A stretch of DNA of 64,000 nt from Lachnospiraceae bacterium (lineage in GTDB: Bacteria; Bacillota; Clostridia; Lachnospirales; Lachnospiraceae), in contig CAJTCV010000007.1 of the NCBI GenBank assembly GCA_910574805.1, forward strand, positions 62,001 through 126,000, given 5' to 3'. The number at the start of each line of letters is the position of its first letter. Within the stretch, counting starts at the first letter, position 1. The notes beneath the pieces were generated by a model. That model had not been told where the DNA came from. It searched no databases and saw nothing but the letters and a program-made list of their open reading frames with translations. A program made the position numbers and the translations under genes. Of the stretch, positions 34,898 through 45,056 are shown in pieces.

Positions 34898-35605
34898 ATG
34901 GAAAAGAAAGAACTTCTGTATGAGGGCAAGGCAAAGAAAGTATATACCACCGAAGATCCGGACGTGCTGATCGTATCTTATAAGGACGACGCGACTGCGT
35001 TCAACGGGCAGAAGAAGGGGACCATTGTGGGGAAGGGCGCGATCAACAACCGCATGAGCAACCACGTGTTCCGGCTGGTGGAGAAGGCCGGTGTGCCGAC
35101 GCATCTGATCGAGGAGCTGAACGACCGGGAGACCGCAGTGAAAAGGGTGGAGATCGTTCCGCTGGAGGTCATCGTCCGCAACGTGGCGGCAGGCAGCTTT
35201 TCCAAACGTCTCGGTGTGCCGGAGGGAACGCCGTTTGCGGCTCCCACACTGGAGTTCAGTTATAAAAATGACGAACTGGGCGATCCGCTGATCAATGACT
35301 ATTTTGCCATTGCTCTGAATCTTGCTACAAGAGAAGAGATCGACCGGATCACGGAGTATGCGTTTAAGGTCAATGAAGTGTACAAGGCTTATTTCTCGCA
35401 GCTGGGGATCGACCTCATCGACTTTAAGATTGAGTTCGGCCGCTGCAAAGGAGAGATTATCCTGGCAGATGAGACGTCTCCGGATACCTGCAGGCTGTGG
35501 GATTCCAGGACGCACGAGAAGCTGGACAAGGACCGTTTCCGCAGGGATCTTGGAAATGTGGAGGAAGCATATCAGGAAGTATTTAAGAGGCTGGGACTTT
35601 CATAA
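34898..35605 (+). CDS. purC: phosphoribosylaminoimidazole-succinocarboxamide synthase
   Basis: 235 residues. The N-terminus [11 protein letters not shown] and KTIVGK-like core, the SAICAR signature [23 protein letters not shown] and [11 protein letters not shown] mark SAICAR synthetase. Ligates aspartate to CAIR in purine synthesis. It is followed by purB, which acts on its product, so the operon covers consecutive steps. Confidence 0.97.
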   Translation: MEKKELLYEGKAKKVYTTEDPDVLIVSYKDDATAFNGQKKGTIVGKGAINNRMSNHVFRLVEKAGVPTHLIEELNDRETAVKRVEIVPLEVIVRNVAAGSFSKRLGVPEGTPFAAPTLEFSYKNDELGDPLINDYFAIALNLATREEIDRITEYAFKVNEVYKAYFSQLGIDLIDFKIEFGRCKGEIILADETSPDTCRLWDSRTHEKLDKDRFRRDLGNVEEAYQEVFKRLGLS

Positions 35606-35761
35606 ATGATAAAAGCGCAGGGCCGGGGCAGTTCCGAGAGCGGCTGTTCCCGGCCTCCGGCGCTTTCTTTGTTCCTGCGGGAACGGACCCGGGACTTCGG
35701 CCTGCGTGGGATCCGGAAGGGACAGCCAGGGTCGTCTCTATTGACAGAAAGGATGGAAAGA

Positions 35762-37195
35762 ATGAGTACAGACAGATATCAAAGCCCCTTATCCGAGCGC
35801 TATGCCAGCAAAGAGATGCAGTATATCTTCTCGCCGGATAAGAAATTCCGCACCTGGAGAAAGCTGTGGATCGCGCTGGCAGAGACCGAGAAAGAGCTGG
35901 GGCTGCCCATTACACAGGAACAGATCGATGAGTTAAAGGCTCATGCAGAGGATATCAATTATGAGGTGGCAAGGGCGCGGGAAAAGGAAGTGCGTCATGA
36001 CGTCATGTCCCATGTCTATGCCTATGGGGTGCAGTGCCCGAAAGCGAAGGGAATCATCCATCTGGGGGCTACTTCCTGTTATGTGGGTGACAATACGGAT
36101 ATCATCGTCATGACCGAGGCGCTTCGTCTGGTCAGAAGGAAGCTTGTCAACGTGATCGCGGAGCTGGCAAAATTTGCAGATACACATAAATCGCTGCCGA
36201 CGCTGGCATTTACCCATTTTCAGCCGGCACAGCCGACGACTGTGGGGAAACGGGCGTCTCTGTGGCTGCAGGAGTTCTGCATGGATCTGGAGGATGTGGA
36301 GTATGTCCTTGGTACGATGAAGCTTCTGGGCTCCAAGGGGACGACCGGAACTCAGGCAAGCTTTCTGGAGCTTTTTGAAGGAAATCAGGAGACCATTGAC
36401 AGGATCGATCCCATGATTGCAGAGAAGATGGGTTTCAAAGAGTGTGTACCGGTGTCCGGTCAGACCTATTCCCGCAAGACGGATACAAGGGTCCTGAACG
36501 TTCTGGCGGGGATCGCGGCCACCGCCCACAAGATGTCCAACGACATTCGTCTCCTGCAGCATCTGAAAGAGGTGGAAGAGCCCTTTGAGAAATCCCAGAT
36601 CGGCTCATCGGCCATGGCGTATAAGCGGAATCCCATGCGGAGCGAGCGTATCGCGTCCCTGTCCAGATATGTAATGATTGACGCGCTGAATCCGGCCATC
36701 ACCTCTGCGACCCAGTGGTTTGAGCGCACGCTGGACGATTCCGCCAACAAGCGGTTGTCCGTGCCGGAAGGGTTCCTGGCCGTGGACGGGATCCTGGATC
36801 TGTGCCTGAATGTGGTGGATGGTCTGGTGGTCTATCCGAAGGTGATCGAAAAACGCCTGATGAGCGAGCTGCCGTTCATGGCGACGGAAAATATCATGAT
36901 GGATGCGGTGAAGGCGGGCGGAGACCGTCAGGAGCTCCATGAGAAGATCCGCACCCTTTCCATGGAAGCGGGGAAAAATGTGAAGGTGGAAGGGAAAGAG
37001 AACAATCTCCTGGAACTGATCGCGGCGGACCCGGCCTTTCATATGACGCTGGAGGAGCTGCAGGCATGTATGGAGCCGTCCAGGTATGTGGGCCGCAGCG
37101 CCGTCCAGGTGGAGGCATTTTTGAAACAGGTGGTGAATCCGATCCTGGAAGCGAACAGGGAGCTGCTGGGCATGAGCGCGGAGATCAACGTGTAA
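35762..37195 (+). CDS. purB: adenylosuccinate lyase
   Basis: 477 residues from ATG 35762 (AAGGA upstream); the open frame extends to 35606 but that part looks like a GC-rich leader with a hairpin. GSSAMAYKRNPMRSE is the fumarase/lyase signature; HLGATSCYVGDN and TYSRKTDTR carry the other catalytic regions. Cleaves SAICAR and adenylosuccinate. Start is 156 bases after purC. Confidence 0.96.
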   Translation: MSTDRYQSPLSERYASKEMQYIFSPDKKFRTWRKLWIALAETEKELGLPITQEQIDELKAHAEDINYEVARAREKEVRHDVMSHVYAYGVQCPKAKGIIHLGATSCYVGDNTDIIVMTEALRLVRRKLVNVIAELAKFADTHKSLPTLAFTHFQPAQPTTVGKRASLWLQEFCMDLEDVEYVLGTMKLLGSKGTTGTQASFLELFEGNQETIDRIDPMIAEKMGFKECVPVSGQTYSRKTDTRVLNVLAGIAATAHKMSNDIRLLQHLKEVEEPFEKSQIGSSAMAYKRNPMRSERIASLSRYVMIDALNPAITSATQWFERTLDDSANKRLSVPEGFLAVDGILDLCLNVVDGLVVYPKVIEKRLMSELPFMATENIMMDAVKAGGDRQELHEKIRTLSMEAGKNVKVEGKENNLLELIAADPAFHMTLEELQACMEPSRYVGRSAVQVEAFLKQVVNPILEANRELLGMSAEINV

Positions 37196-37197
37196 TC

Positions 37198-38061
37198 ATG
37201 TACAGCTATCATTTTCGGGAATGGCTGTCTTTCTTCTATTTTTACTGTATTTTCGGCTGGTGTTTTGAATCGGCCTATGTGTCGGTCAAGGACCGGCATC
37301 TGACCAACCGGGGCTTCTTAAGGGGGCCCTGGCTTCCTCTTTATGGAAGCGGCGCGATTCTGGTGCTTTGGCTGACGCTTCCTTTTCAGAAGACGCCGGT
37401 GCTGGTGTATGTGGTGGGAGCGCTGGGCGCAACTGTGCTGGAGTATGTGACCGGAGAGACGATGGTCAGGTGGTTCCGGGTCCGGTACTGGGATTACAGC
37501 GATCAGAGATTCCAGTATCAAGGGCATATCTGTCTGAGCTCTTCCATTGCCTGGGGATTTTTAAGCCTTCTGATGGTTTATGTGGTGCATCAGCCGGTGG
37601 AGCGGTTTATCTTCTGGATGCATGAGGAAGTGGTGTCTGTACTGACCTTCGGGATCACGGTCTGTATCGTGTATGATTTCAGCAATGCGTTCCGGAAGGC
37701 CATGGATCTGCGTGCAGTGCTGATCCAGGCAGAGAAGATCTGTGCGGAGCTGGAGCAGCGGGCGGCTGAGAAGAGGCGGCTTCTGGAAGCGGCGGCGACC
37801 TTTGCGAGGGCGGCTGTGGAGGAACGGATCGAGGAGAAGCGGGAGCGGGCAGAACAGTCGAAGGAAGAACTGCTCGGAAAGCTGGAATATGAGATTCAGC
37901 GGCTGCAGGAGAAGCAGGAACAGTTAAAGGAGCGGATAGTCCGCCATGGGGAAGTCCTGCTGGCGCGCAATCCGGGCTTTCGGCTGATGACAGACATGCC
38001 CGATCTGGAGGAGATTCGGGAACGGATCCGCCGGATGCAGAAAAGGCTCGGGATTAAATAA
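37198..38061 (+). CDS. CmpB-like putative ABC-type permease family membrane protein with coiled coil
   Basis: 287 residues from ATG 37198. The first about 165 residues contain 4-5 membrane helices with GWCFESAYVSVK and NRGFLRGPWLPLYGSGA, the pattern of the CmpB/DUF1113 family. The remaining about 120 residues form a Glu/Arg-rich coiled coil (AELEQRAAEKRRLLEAA...REEIREKR). Coupled to purB by 2 bases. Function is unclear despite the permease name. Confidence 0.75.
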   Translation: MYSYHFREWLSFFYFYCIFGWCFESAYVSVKDRHLTNRGFLRGPWLPLYGSGAILVLWLTLPFQKTPVLVYVVGALGATVLEYVTGETMVRWFRVRYWDYSDQRFQYQGHICLSSSIAWGFLSLLMVYVVHQPVERFIFWMHEEVVSVLTFGITVCIVYDFSNAFRKAMDLRAVLIQAEKICAELEQRAAEKRRLLEAAATFARAAVEERIEEKRERAEQSKEELLGKLEYEIQRLQEKQEQLKERIVRHGEVLLARNPGFRLMTDMPDLEEIRERIRRMQKRLGIK

Positions 38062-38076
38062 GGAATAAAACTGTCC

Positions 38077-38114
38077 AACAGGGAGCAGAGCTGAATCAGG
38101 CGCTGCTCCCTGTT
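38077..38114 (+). terminator. terminator-like hairpin after the purC-purB unit
   Basis: AACAGGGAGCAG (38077-38088) pairs with CTGCTCCCTGTT (38103-38114). The following sequence is not T-rich, so termination strength is uncertain. Confidence 0.5.
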
Positions 38115-38193
38115 CTGCCTGTCCGGGGACGGGGATTTGCATTTTGTAAAAAATTTTCGGCGTAAATTTCACAAAATTTTCACAGTTCCGCAC

Positions 38194-38222
38194 TTGACTT
38201 TGTTAGAAGCCTAACTTATAAT
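38194..38222 (+). promoter_or_regulatory. promoter of the marR-ABC operon
   Basis: TTGACT (38194-38199), 17-base spacer, TATAAT (38217-38222). It overlaps the MarR operator sites. Confidence 0.85.
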
Positions 38223-38238
38223 CAGTTAGACTTCTAAC
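38202..38238 (+). promoter_or_regulatory. duplicated MarR operator
   Basis: Two copies of GTTAG-N4-CTAAC: GTTAGAAGCCTAAC (38202-38215) and GTTAGACTTCTAAC (38225-38238), 23 bases centre to centre. Together they also form an imperfect larger inverted repeat. One copy fills the promoter spacer; the other starts just past the -10. A MarR dimer on either would block RNA polymerase, giving autoregulation. Confidence 0.8.
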
Positions 38239-38259
38239 GAACAAAGGGGGGGGGCAGAC

Positions 38260-38706
38260 GTGAATGACGATGGTTATCCCATGCGGGAACTGGTGAATCT
38301 GAACTGTATCTGGCATCGGGTGATCGAGAAGCAGATGGCAGACCTGGGTCTGACTTCGATCCAGAGCCGGATGCTGGGCTATGTGTATTTTCAGTGCAGC
38401 AGGAAAAGAAAGGTGTTTCAGAAGGAGCTGGAGGAAGCGTTTAAGATCCGGAAATCTTCAGTTACCAGTGTGATACAGATTCTGGAGAAGAAGGGGCTGG
38501 TGCGGCGTATCGGGGTGCCCTCCGATGCCAGGAAAAAGGAGCTGGTACTGACAGAACAGGGGATTGCGGTCCAGGAGACCGTACTGGATCGCCTGGACCG
38601 TCTGGAGGCCATGGTAAATCAGGCGCTCACCGAGGAAGAGCGGAAGCTCTGGTATTCGTGTATCAGGAAGATAGAGACAAGACTTGAGGAGGCAGAATAT
38701 GATTAA
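38260..38706 (+). CDS. MarR-family transcriptional repressor
   Basis: 148 residues from GTG 38260, just after a G-run ribosome site. Winged helix with LTSIQSRMLGYVYF, FKIRKSSVTSVIQILEKKGLVRR (recognition helix) and DARKKELVLTEQG (wing). First gene of an operon with two ABC exporter genes. It probably senses a small compound and derepresses the exporter. Confidence 0.95.
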   Translation: MNDDGYPMRELVNLNCIWHRVIEKQMADLGLTSIQSRMLGYVYFQCSRKRKVFQKELEEAFKIRKSSVTSVIQILEKKGLVRRIGVPSDARKKELVLTEQGIAVQETVLDRLDRLEAMVNQALTEEERKLWYSCIRKIETRLEEAEYD

Positions 38707-40435
38707 GAAATTAACGGTGCATATCGGGGAATTTAAAAGGGATACGGTCCTGGCCCCGGTGAGCGTGATCCTGGAGGTGATCCTGGAGGTCCTGCTGCCG
38801 GTCCTGATGGCTTCCGTCATTGACCGCGGCGTGGAGGCGGGAAATATGAATTATGTAGTGAAGATGGGCGTGATTATGCTGGGTGTTGCCATGCTTTCTC
38901 TTCTGGCAGGCACCCTGTCGGGAGTATTCGCAGCCAGGGCTTCCATGGGATTCGGTCGAAATCTGAGAAAGGCAATGTATGACAATATACAGGATTTTGC
39001 ATTTCAGAATATTGATCATTTTTCCACGGCGGGACTGGTGACCCGTATGACAACCGATGTGACCAATGTACAGAATGCATTCCAGATGATCATCCGGATG
39101 TTTGTCCGGGCGCCCATTATGATGGTATCGGCATTGTTCATGTGCGTGAACATCAGTCCCAGACTGTCGCTGATCTTCCTGGCGGCGCTGGTGTTTTTGG
39201 GATGCGTGCTGGCCTTTATCATCAGCCGTGCGTTTCCCATTTTCGATGAGATGTTCAAAGGCTATGACCGGCTCAATGCCAGCGTGCAGGAGAATCTGAC
39301 CGGCATTCGGGTGGTGAAGGCCTATGTGCGGGAAGGGCATGAGAAGGAAAAATTCTGCGGGGCAACGAAGAATCTGAAGGATCTGAGCGTCCATGCGGAG
39401 CGTCTGGTCGTTATGAACCAGCCGGTTATGCAGTTCACGGTGTACACCTGTATCATGCTGGTGTCCTGGTTCGGGGCAAAGCTCATCGTGGTGGACGGAA
39501 CCATGACGACCGGGCAGCTTATGAGTCTGTTTACTTATACCATGCAGATCCTTATGAGCCTGATGATGATCTCCATGATCTTTGTCATGACCACCATGGC
39601 CCGGTCGTCGGCGGAGCGGATCGTGGAGGTGCTGGATGAAAAGAGTACGCTGAAGGATCCAAAACATTCGGTTCTCGAGGTGGAGAACGGTTCCATCCGG
39701 TTTGAGCACGTGAATTTTTCCTACAGTGATGACAGGGAGAAATGCGTGCTGCGGGACATCGATCTGACGATTCATGCAGGGGAGACGATCGGCATCATTG
39801 GCGGTACCGGCAGCTCCAAATCTACGCTGGTGCAGCTGATCCCGAGGCTTTATGACGTGCTGGACGGGTCTGTGCGCGTGGGCGGGCATGATGTGAGAGA
39901 ATACCGTCTGGAGACGCTCCGCAATGCCGTGTCCATGGTGCTGCAGAAAAATGTCCTCTTTTCCGGGACGATCCTGGAGAATCTGAGGTGGGGGAACAAA
40001 GAAGCCACGGAGGAAGAGTGCCGCCATGCCTGCGAACTGGCGCAGGCCCATGAATTTATCGAGAAGATGCCGGATGGCTATCATACTTGTATCGAACAGG
40101 GGGGGACCAATGTGTCCGGCGGACAGAAGCAGCGCCTGTGCATCGCCAGGGCGCTCCTGAAGAAGCCGAAGATCCTGATCCTGGATGATTCCACCAGTGC
40201 GGTGGATACGAAGACAGACTCCCTGATAAGAAAGGCATTTGCGGAGGAGATCCCGGAGACGACGAAGCTGATCATTGCCCAGCGGATCTCATCGGTTCAG
40301 GATGCGGACCGGATCCTGGTGCTGGATCAGGGAGCAGTTGTGGGCTTCGGCACTCATGAAGCGCTTCTGAAGGACAACGAGATCTATCGTGACATCTATG
40401 AATTACAGCAGAAAGGAGCGGATTTTGATGAGTAA
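38699..40435 (+). CDS. ABC exporter half, heterodimer subunit 1
   Basis: 578 residues from ATG 38699 behind AGGAGGCAGAAT. Six-helix transmembrane domain (to about 310) and ATPase domain. Walker A is GGTGSSKST, with Ser where the usual GSGKS has Gly, followed by signature NVSGGQKQRLCIARAL and Walker B ILDDSTSAVD, so the catalytic Glu is Asp/Ser-shifted (DD-S). This is the degenerate-site half seen in heterodimeric exporters. Overlaps marR by 8 bases and the next ABC gene by 8 bases. Confidence 0.93.
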   Translation: MIKKLTVHIGEFKRDTVLAPVSVILEVILEVLLPVLMASVIDRGVEAGNMNYVVKMGVIMLGVAMLSLLAGTLSGVFAARASMGFGRNLRKAMYDNIQDFAFQNIDHFSTAGLVTRMTTDVTNVQNAFQMIIRMFVRAPIMMVSALFMCVNISPRLSLIFLAALVFLGCVLAFIISRAFPIFDEMFKGYDRLNASVQENLTGIRVVKAYVREGHEKEKFCGATKNLKDLSVHAERLVVMNQPVMQFTVYTCIMLVSWFGAKLIVVDGTMTTGQLMSLFTYTMQILMSLMMISMIFVMTTMARSSAERIVEVLDEKSTLKDPKHSVLEVENGSIRFEHVNFSYSDDREKCVLRDIDLTIHAGETIGIIGGTGSSKSTLVQLIPRLYDVLDGSVRVGGHDVREYRLETLRNAVSMVLQKNVLFSGTILENLRWGNKEATEEECRHACELAQAHEFIEKMPDGYHTCIEQGGTNVSGGQKQRLCIARALLKKPKILILDDSTSAVDTKTDSLIRKAFAEEIPETTKLIIAQRISSVQDADRILVLDQGAVVGFGTHEALLKDNEIYRDIYELQQKGADFDE

Positions 40436-42350
40436 TACAAGGACAGTCAGAGGCCCCGGCGCCCGGGGCATGCGCGGCGGGCGGGGAAGCCGGAATCCGG
40501 GAAAGACCCTGCGACGCCTGCTGGCTTATATATGGAAGGACTATAAGCTCCACTGTGTCGTGGTGGCGGTCAGCATTGCGGTCAGCTCCCTCACCGGGGT
40601 GATGGGGAATCTGTTTCTCCGCAGTCTGATCGACGACTATATCCTGCCTTTTCTGGGGGCGTCGAACCCGGATTTCACGCCGCTGCTTCATGCGCTCCTG
40701 GTCATGGCGTGTATCTACTATGCGGGCACGGCAGCTACCTTTTTGTACGCCAGACTGATGATTGTCATTACGCAGGGGACGTTAAAGGAGATCCGGGACG
40801 AGATGTTCACGCACATGGAACGTCTTCCCATCAAATATTTTGACACCCATGCCCATGGGGACATCATGAGCTGTTATACCAACGATACCGATACCCTGCG
40901 CCAGATGATCAGCCAGAGTATTCCCCAGATGCTCAGCTCTTCCATCACCATCGTCAGCACTTTTGTGTCCATGCTGGTTTTAAGCGTGCCGCTGACGGTA
41001 CTGATCATTGTCATGGTTGCAGTAATGGTACGGGCGGTACGCTTTATCGGTGGCAGGAGCGGCATGTATTTTATCCGGCAGCAGAAATCTCTGGGGGCGC
41101 TGAACGGTTATATTGAGGAAATGATGGAAGGACAGAAGGTGGTCAAGGTCTTCTGCCATGAGGCGGAGTCCAAAGAGAAATTCGACCATCTGAACGATGA
41201 GCTGTTTGACAGTGCCAGAAATGCCAATACCTTCGCCAATATCCTTATGCCGGTCATGGCCAATCTGGGAAACATCAATTATGTGCTGACGCTGGGAGTG
41301 GGCGCAGTGCTGGCCATAAACGGCATCGGCGGGCTGACGCTGGGAGCGCTGGCTTCCTTCCTGCAGCTCACCAGAAGCTTCAACATGCCCATTACCCAGG
41401 TGTCGCAGCAGTTTAATTCCATCATCATGGCCCTGGCCGGCGCAGAGCGGATCTTTGATCTGCTGGATGAGCCGGAGGAAGCAGACAATGGTTATGTGAC
41501 GCTGGTCAATGTAACCGAGGAGCCGGACGGCACTCTGAAGGAATCAAAGGAGCGGACCGGGATCTGGGCGTGGAAGCATCCGCATAAGGCCGAGGGGACG
41601 ATCACCTACAAAAAGCTGGAGGGAGATGTGGTGCTGGACGGCGTGGATTTTGGATATACGGACGACAAGATCGTCCTGCATGACATTAAGATGTACGCCA
41701 ATCCGGGAGAGAAGATCGCCTTTGTGGGCGCCACCGGAGCCGGCAAGACTACGATTACCAATCTGATCAACCGTTTTTATGATATACAGGACGGAAAGGT
41801 CCGGTATGACGGTATCAATATCAACAAGATCAAAAAGCCGGATCTGCGCCGGTCTCTGGGGATCGTCCTGCAGGACACCCATCTGTTCACCGGCACCATT
41901 GCGGACAACATCCGCTACGGAAAGCTCACTGCCACGGACGAAGAGGTGGTGGCAGCGGCAAAGCTTGCCAACGCACATTATTTTATCACCCGTCTTCCCA
42001 ACGGGTATGACACCATGCTGAGCGGCGACGGCACCAGCCTGTCTCAGGGAGAGCGGCAGCTTCTTGCCATTGCAAGGGCGGCCATCGCGGACCCGCCGGT
42101 GCTGATTCTGGACGAGGCGACTTCCAGTATCGATACCCGGACGGAGACCATCGTCCAGCGGGGCATGGACCGGCTGATGAAGGGCAGGACGGTGTTCGTT
42201 ATTGCCCACCGGCTTTCCACCATCAAGAACTCGGACGTGATCATGGTGCTGGAGCAGGGCCGCATCATCGAGCGGGGCAACCACGAATCTCTTCTGGAAG
42301 AGAAGGGAAAATATTATCAGCTGTATACGGGGGCGTTTGAACAGTCATGA
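40428..42350 (+). CDS. ABC exporter half, heterodimer subunit 2
   Basis: 640 residues from ATG 40428. A short Arg/Gly-rich N-terminus (GPGARGMRGGRGSR) precedes the six-helix domain. Walker A VGATGAGKTT, signature SLSQGERQLLAIARAA and Walker B LILDEATSSIDTRTE are complete, so this half carries the canonical ATPase site. Pairs with the upstream subunit; likely a multidrug or peptide exporter under MarR control. The linker at about 362-400 (NVTEEPDGTLKESKERTG) is longer than usual. Confidence 0.93.
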   Translation: MSNTRTVRGPGARGMRGGRGSRNPGKTLRRLLAYIWKDYKLHCVVVAVSIAVSSLTGVMGNLFLRSLIDDYILPFLGASNPDFTPLLHALLVMACIYYAGTAATFLYARLMIVITQGTLKEIRDEMFTHMERLPIKYFDTHAHGDIMSCYTNDTDTLRQMISQSIPQMLSSSITIVSTFVSMLVLSVPLTVLIIVMVAVMVRAVRFIGGRSGMYFIRQQKSLGALNGYIEEMMEGQKVVKVFCHEAESKEKFDHLNDELFDSARNANTFANILMPVMANLGNINYVLTLGVGAVLAINGIGGLTLGALASFLQLTRSFNMPITQVSQQFNSIIMALAGAERIFDLLDEPEEADNGYVTLVNVTEEPDGTLKESKERTGIWAWKHPHKAEGTITYKKLEGDVVLDGVDFGYTDDKIVLHDIKMYANPGEKIAFVGATGAGKTTITNLINRFYDIQDGKVRYDGININKIKKPDLRRSLGIVLQDTHLFTGTIADNIRYGKLTATDEEVVAAAKLANAHYFITRLPNGYDTMLSGDGTSLSQGERQLLAIARAAIADPPVLILDEATSSIDTRTETIVQRGMDRLMKGRTVFVIAHRLSTIKNSDVIMVLEQGRIIERGNHESLLEEKGKYYQLYTGAFEQS

Positions 42351-43009
42351 AAAAAGCAGTTATCTTTGATATGGACGGAACGCTGTTAAATACGCTGGAG
42401 GATCTGTACCTGAGCACCAACGCGGCGCTTGCCCGGTACGGGTATCCGGAGAGGACACTGGAGGAAGTCCGGCAGTTTGTAGGCAACGGCGCGTACAATC
42501 TCATGTGCCGCGCCGTGCCGGGAGGAGAGGAGGATCCCCGTCTTGGGGACTGCCTGAACGCCTTTGAAGAGCATTACGGCAGACATCTGAACGATCATAC
42601 AGGGCCCTATGAAGGGATCCCTGAGCTTCTTGAGAAGCTGCGGCAAAAAGAGATTCCCATGGCGATTGTATCCAACAAGCCGGATTTTGCGGTCCGGGAG
42701 CTTGGCAGGAAATATTTCGGCCTTCTGATCCCGGTGGCCATCGGGGAATCCAGAGGGATCCGCAGAAAGCCTGCGCCGGATACGGTGGAGCAGGCTGCCC
42801 GGGAGCTGGGAGTACAGCTTAAAGACTGTATCTATGTGGGAGATTCGGAAGTGGATCTTGAGACGGCAAAGAACTGCGGGATCCCCTGCATATCCGTGAC
42901 CTGGGGCTTCCGCAGCAAGGAGCTGCTGCAAAGTCTCGGGGCAGAGCATATGGCGGCGGATACAGAAGAGCTTCTGCGTGTGCTGGAGGAACTGCCGGAC
43001 CGGGCGTAA
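42347..43009 (+). CDS. HAD phosphatase, phosphoglycolate-phosphatase-like
   Basis: 220 residues. VIFDMDGTLLNT is motif I with the catalytic Asp pair, IVSNKPDFAV motif II, and IYVGDSEVDLETAKNCG motif III/IV; the small helical cap (residues 15-85) is the C1 type of Gph/PpaX enzymes. Starts 4 bases inside the second ABC gene, so it belongs to the same operon, though a direct role in export is not obvious. Substrate not resolved. Confidence 0.9.
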   Translation: MKKAVIFDMDGTLLNTLEDLYLSTNAALARYGYPERTLEEVRQFVGNGAYNLMCRAVPGGEEDPRLGDCLNAFEEHYGRHLNDHTGPYEGIPELLEKLRQKEIPMAIVSNKPDFAVRELGRKYFGLLIPVAIGESRGIRRKPAPDTVEQAARELGVQLKDCIYVGDSEVDLETAKNCGIPCISVTWGFRSKELLQSLGAEHMAADTEELLRVLEELPDRA

Positions 43010-43075
43010 AACAGGAGCAGTATTTCCGTTACTGTTCAGAAATCCGAAGAATCCGCAGATAATTCCAAAAAACAC

Positions 43076-43103
43076 TTGCATTTACCAGATTATGTGCTAT
43101 ACT
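43076..43103 (+). promoter_or_regulatory. promoter of the rimP-ribF operon
   Basis: TTGCAT (43076-43081), 16-base spacer, extended -10 TGCTATACT ending at 43103. Confidence 0.7.
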
Positions 43104-43127
43104 GGTAATAACTTAATAATCAGATCG

Positions 43128-43162
43128 TAAGAAAGGGGTGGGCAAGAGTCCACTCCTTCTTA
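43128..43162 (+). promoter_or_regulatory. leader hairpin upstream of rimP
   Basis: TAAGAA (43128-43133) and GGGGTGG pair with CCACTCC and TTCTTA (43157-43162), one bulged A. It lies at the start of the transcript, a place where many clostridial rimP operons have a conserved leader structure. There is no T tract, so it may be part of a regulatory leader rather than a terminator. Confidence 0.5.
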
Positions 43163-43263
43163 TATGTCTGCGGGGCTGTAAACAGTATCTGTCCGGGGAC
43201 TGCGTGAACATTCAGGCGGCAGAGAAAGGGCAGGTGCGGGATGATCACAGGAGGACTTGATAT

Positions 43264-43731
43264 TTGGCAAGAAGGGAAAGTTATGAAGAGAAGACAGAGG
43301 CGCTTCTGATGCCCATGGTGGAAGAACATCAGTTCGAGCTGGTGGATGTGGAATTTGTAAAAGAGGCAGGGACCTGGTATCTGAGGGCCTATATCGACAA
43401 GCCCGGAGGGATCACCATCGATGACTGCGAGCTCATCAGCCGGGCGCTTTCAGACCGGCTGGATGAAAAGAACTTTATCGAGGAAAGCTATATCCTGGAA
43501 GTGAGTTCGCCGGGACTGGGAAGGCCTCTTAGAAAAGAAAAAGATTTTATCAGGAGCCAGGGCGAATCCGTGGAAGTAAAGCTGTTCCGGGCGGTCGACA
43601 GGCAGAAGGAGTTTACGGGGATCCTGAAAGAATGGGACAAAGAGACGGTGACGCTGGAATTTGAAGACGGGGCCGTGCTCTCCATTGACAGGGCAAATAT
43701 CGCCCTGATTCGCCTGGCATTTGATTTTTAA
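43264..43731 (+). CDS. rimP: ribosome maturation factor RimP
   Basis: 155 residues starting at TTG 43264, 9 bases after AGGAGG (43249-43254). N-terminal alpha/beta domain (ELVDVEFVKEAGTWYLRAYID) and C-terminal Sm-like domain (VEVKLFRAVDRQKEFTGIL...LSIDRANIALIRLAF). Needed for 30S subunit maturation. First gene of the classical rimP-nusA-infB operon. Confidence 0.96.
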   Translation: MARRESYEEKTEALLMPMVEEHQFELVDVEFVKEAGTWYLRAYIDKPGGITIDDCELISRALSDRLDEKNFIEESYILEVSSPGLGRPLRKEKDFIRSQGESVEVKLFRAVDRQKEFTGILKEWDKETVTLEFEDGAVLSIDRANIALIRLAFDF

Positions 43732-43748
43732 GGAGGATAAGACAGAAA

Positions 43749-45056
43749 ATGAACACTGAATTAAAAATGGCGCTGGATATTTTGGAAAAAGAGAAAGACA
43801 TCAGTAAAGATGTCATGCTGGAGGCCATTGAAAATTCCCTGATAACTGCGTGCAAAGGACATTTCGGCAAGGATACGGATAATTTTCGGGTGACGATTGA
43901 CAAGGAGACCTGCGATTTCCATGTATATGTGGAGAAGACTGTGGTGGAGGAGCCGGAAAATGACGTGACGGAGATCAGCCTTGCGGCGGCGAAGCTGCTG
44001 AACAGCAGCTATGAGCTGGGAGACATCGTCCAGGAGGAGGTAAAGTCCAGGGAATTCGGGCGGATTACCACTCAGAATGCAAGAAATGTCATCCTGCAGA
44101 AGATCCGCGAAGAAGAGCGGAAGGTACTGTTCAACCAGTATTACGGCAAGGAAAAGGATGTGGTCACCGGTGTGGTGCAGCGCTATATCGGCAGAAATGT
44201 CAGCGTGAACCTGGGGAAGGTGGACGCGATCCTCAATGAAAATGAGATGGTAAAAGGTGAAGTATTTACACCTACGGAGCGTATCAAGGTGTACATCCTG
44301 GAGGTAAAGGATGCGACCAAGGGGCCGAGGATTCTGGTGTCCAGGACACATCCGGAGCTGGTGAAGCGGCTCTTTGAGTCGGAGGTCACAGAGGTCAGGG
44401 ACGGTACGGTGGAGATCAAGAGCATTGCCAGGGAAGCCGGTTCCCGTACGAAGATCGCAGTCTGGTCCAATGATCCCAATGTGGATCCGGTGGGTGCCTG
44501 CGTGGGTATGAACGGAGCCAGAGTCAATGCCATCGTAAACGAACTGAAGGGCGAGAAGATTGATATCATTAACTGGAATGAGAATCCGGCGCTTCTGATT
44601 GAGAATGCTCTGAGTCCGGCGAAGGTGGTGGTTGTGCTGGCGGACCCCGAGGATAAGACTGCGAAGGTGGTGGTCCCGGATTACCAGCTGTCCCTTGCCA
44701 TCGGAAAAGAGGGGCAGAACGCAAGGCTTGCCGCAAGGCTGACCGGCTTCAAGATCGACATCAAGAGCGAGAGCCAGGCAAATGCCATCGAAGATTTCTA
44801 CGAAGGCTTCTATGATGATGACGATGAGGAGTATGAAGAAGACGAATACGGCGAGGACGGATATGCCGGGGATGAAGAAGATGCGGACGGATATGCGGAG
44901 GAGACCGGAGACGACGAGTATGCCGGAGATGACGGTGCAGACGGGTATGCGGAGGATGCCGGGGCCGAAGACGACGCGGACGGTCAGGAGGCAGACGGAT
45001 TCGGCTCCGATGAAGATACAGACAGAGAGCAGGAAGTGACAGAGTGGGAGCAGTGA
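43749..45056 (+). CDS. nusA: transcription termination/antitermination factor NusA with acidic repeat tail
   Basis: 435 residues. N-terminal RNA-polymerase-binding domain (1-125), S1 domain (about 133-200, [18 protein letters not shown]), KH1 and KH2 (about 210-345, with [15 protein letters not shown] and [18 protein letters not shown]). After about residue 350 an 80-residue tail is almost all Asp, Glu, Gly, Ala and Tyr, with repeats of the form [18 protein letters not shown]. That tail is not part of core NusA. It stops 12 bases inside rnpM. Confidence 0.97.
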   Translation: MNTELKMALDILEKEKDISKDVMLEAIENSLITACKGHFGKDTDNFRVTIDKETCDFHVYVEKTVVEEPENDVTEISLAAAKLLNSSYELGDIVQEEVKSREFGRITTQNARNVILQKIREEERKVLFNQYYGKEKDVVTGVVQRYIGRNVSVNLGKVDAILNENEMVKGEVFTPTERIKVYILEVKDATKGPRILVSRTHPELVKRLFESEVTEVRDGTVEIKSIAREAGSRTKIAVWSNDPNVDPVGACVGMNGARVNAIVNELKGEKIDIINWNENPALLIENALSPAKVVVVLADPEDKTAKVVVPDYQLSLAIGKEGQNARLAARLTGFKIDIKSESQANAIEDFYEGFYDDDDEEYEEDEYGEDGYAGDEEDADGYAEETGDDEYAGDDGADGYAEDAGAEDDADGQEADGFGSDEDTDREQEVTEWEQ

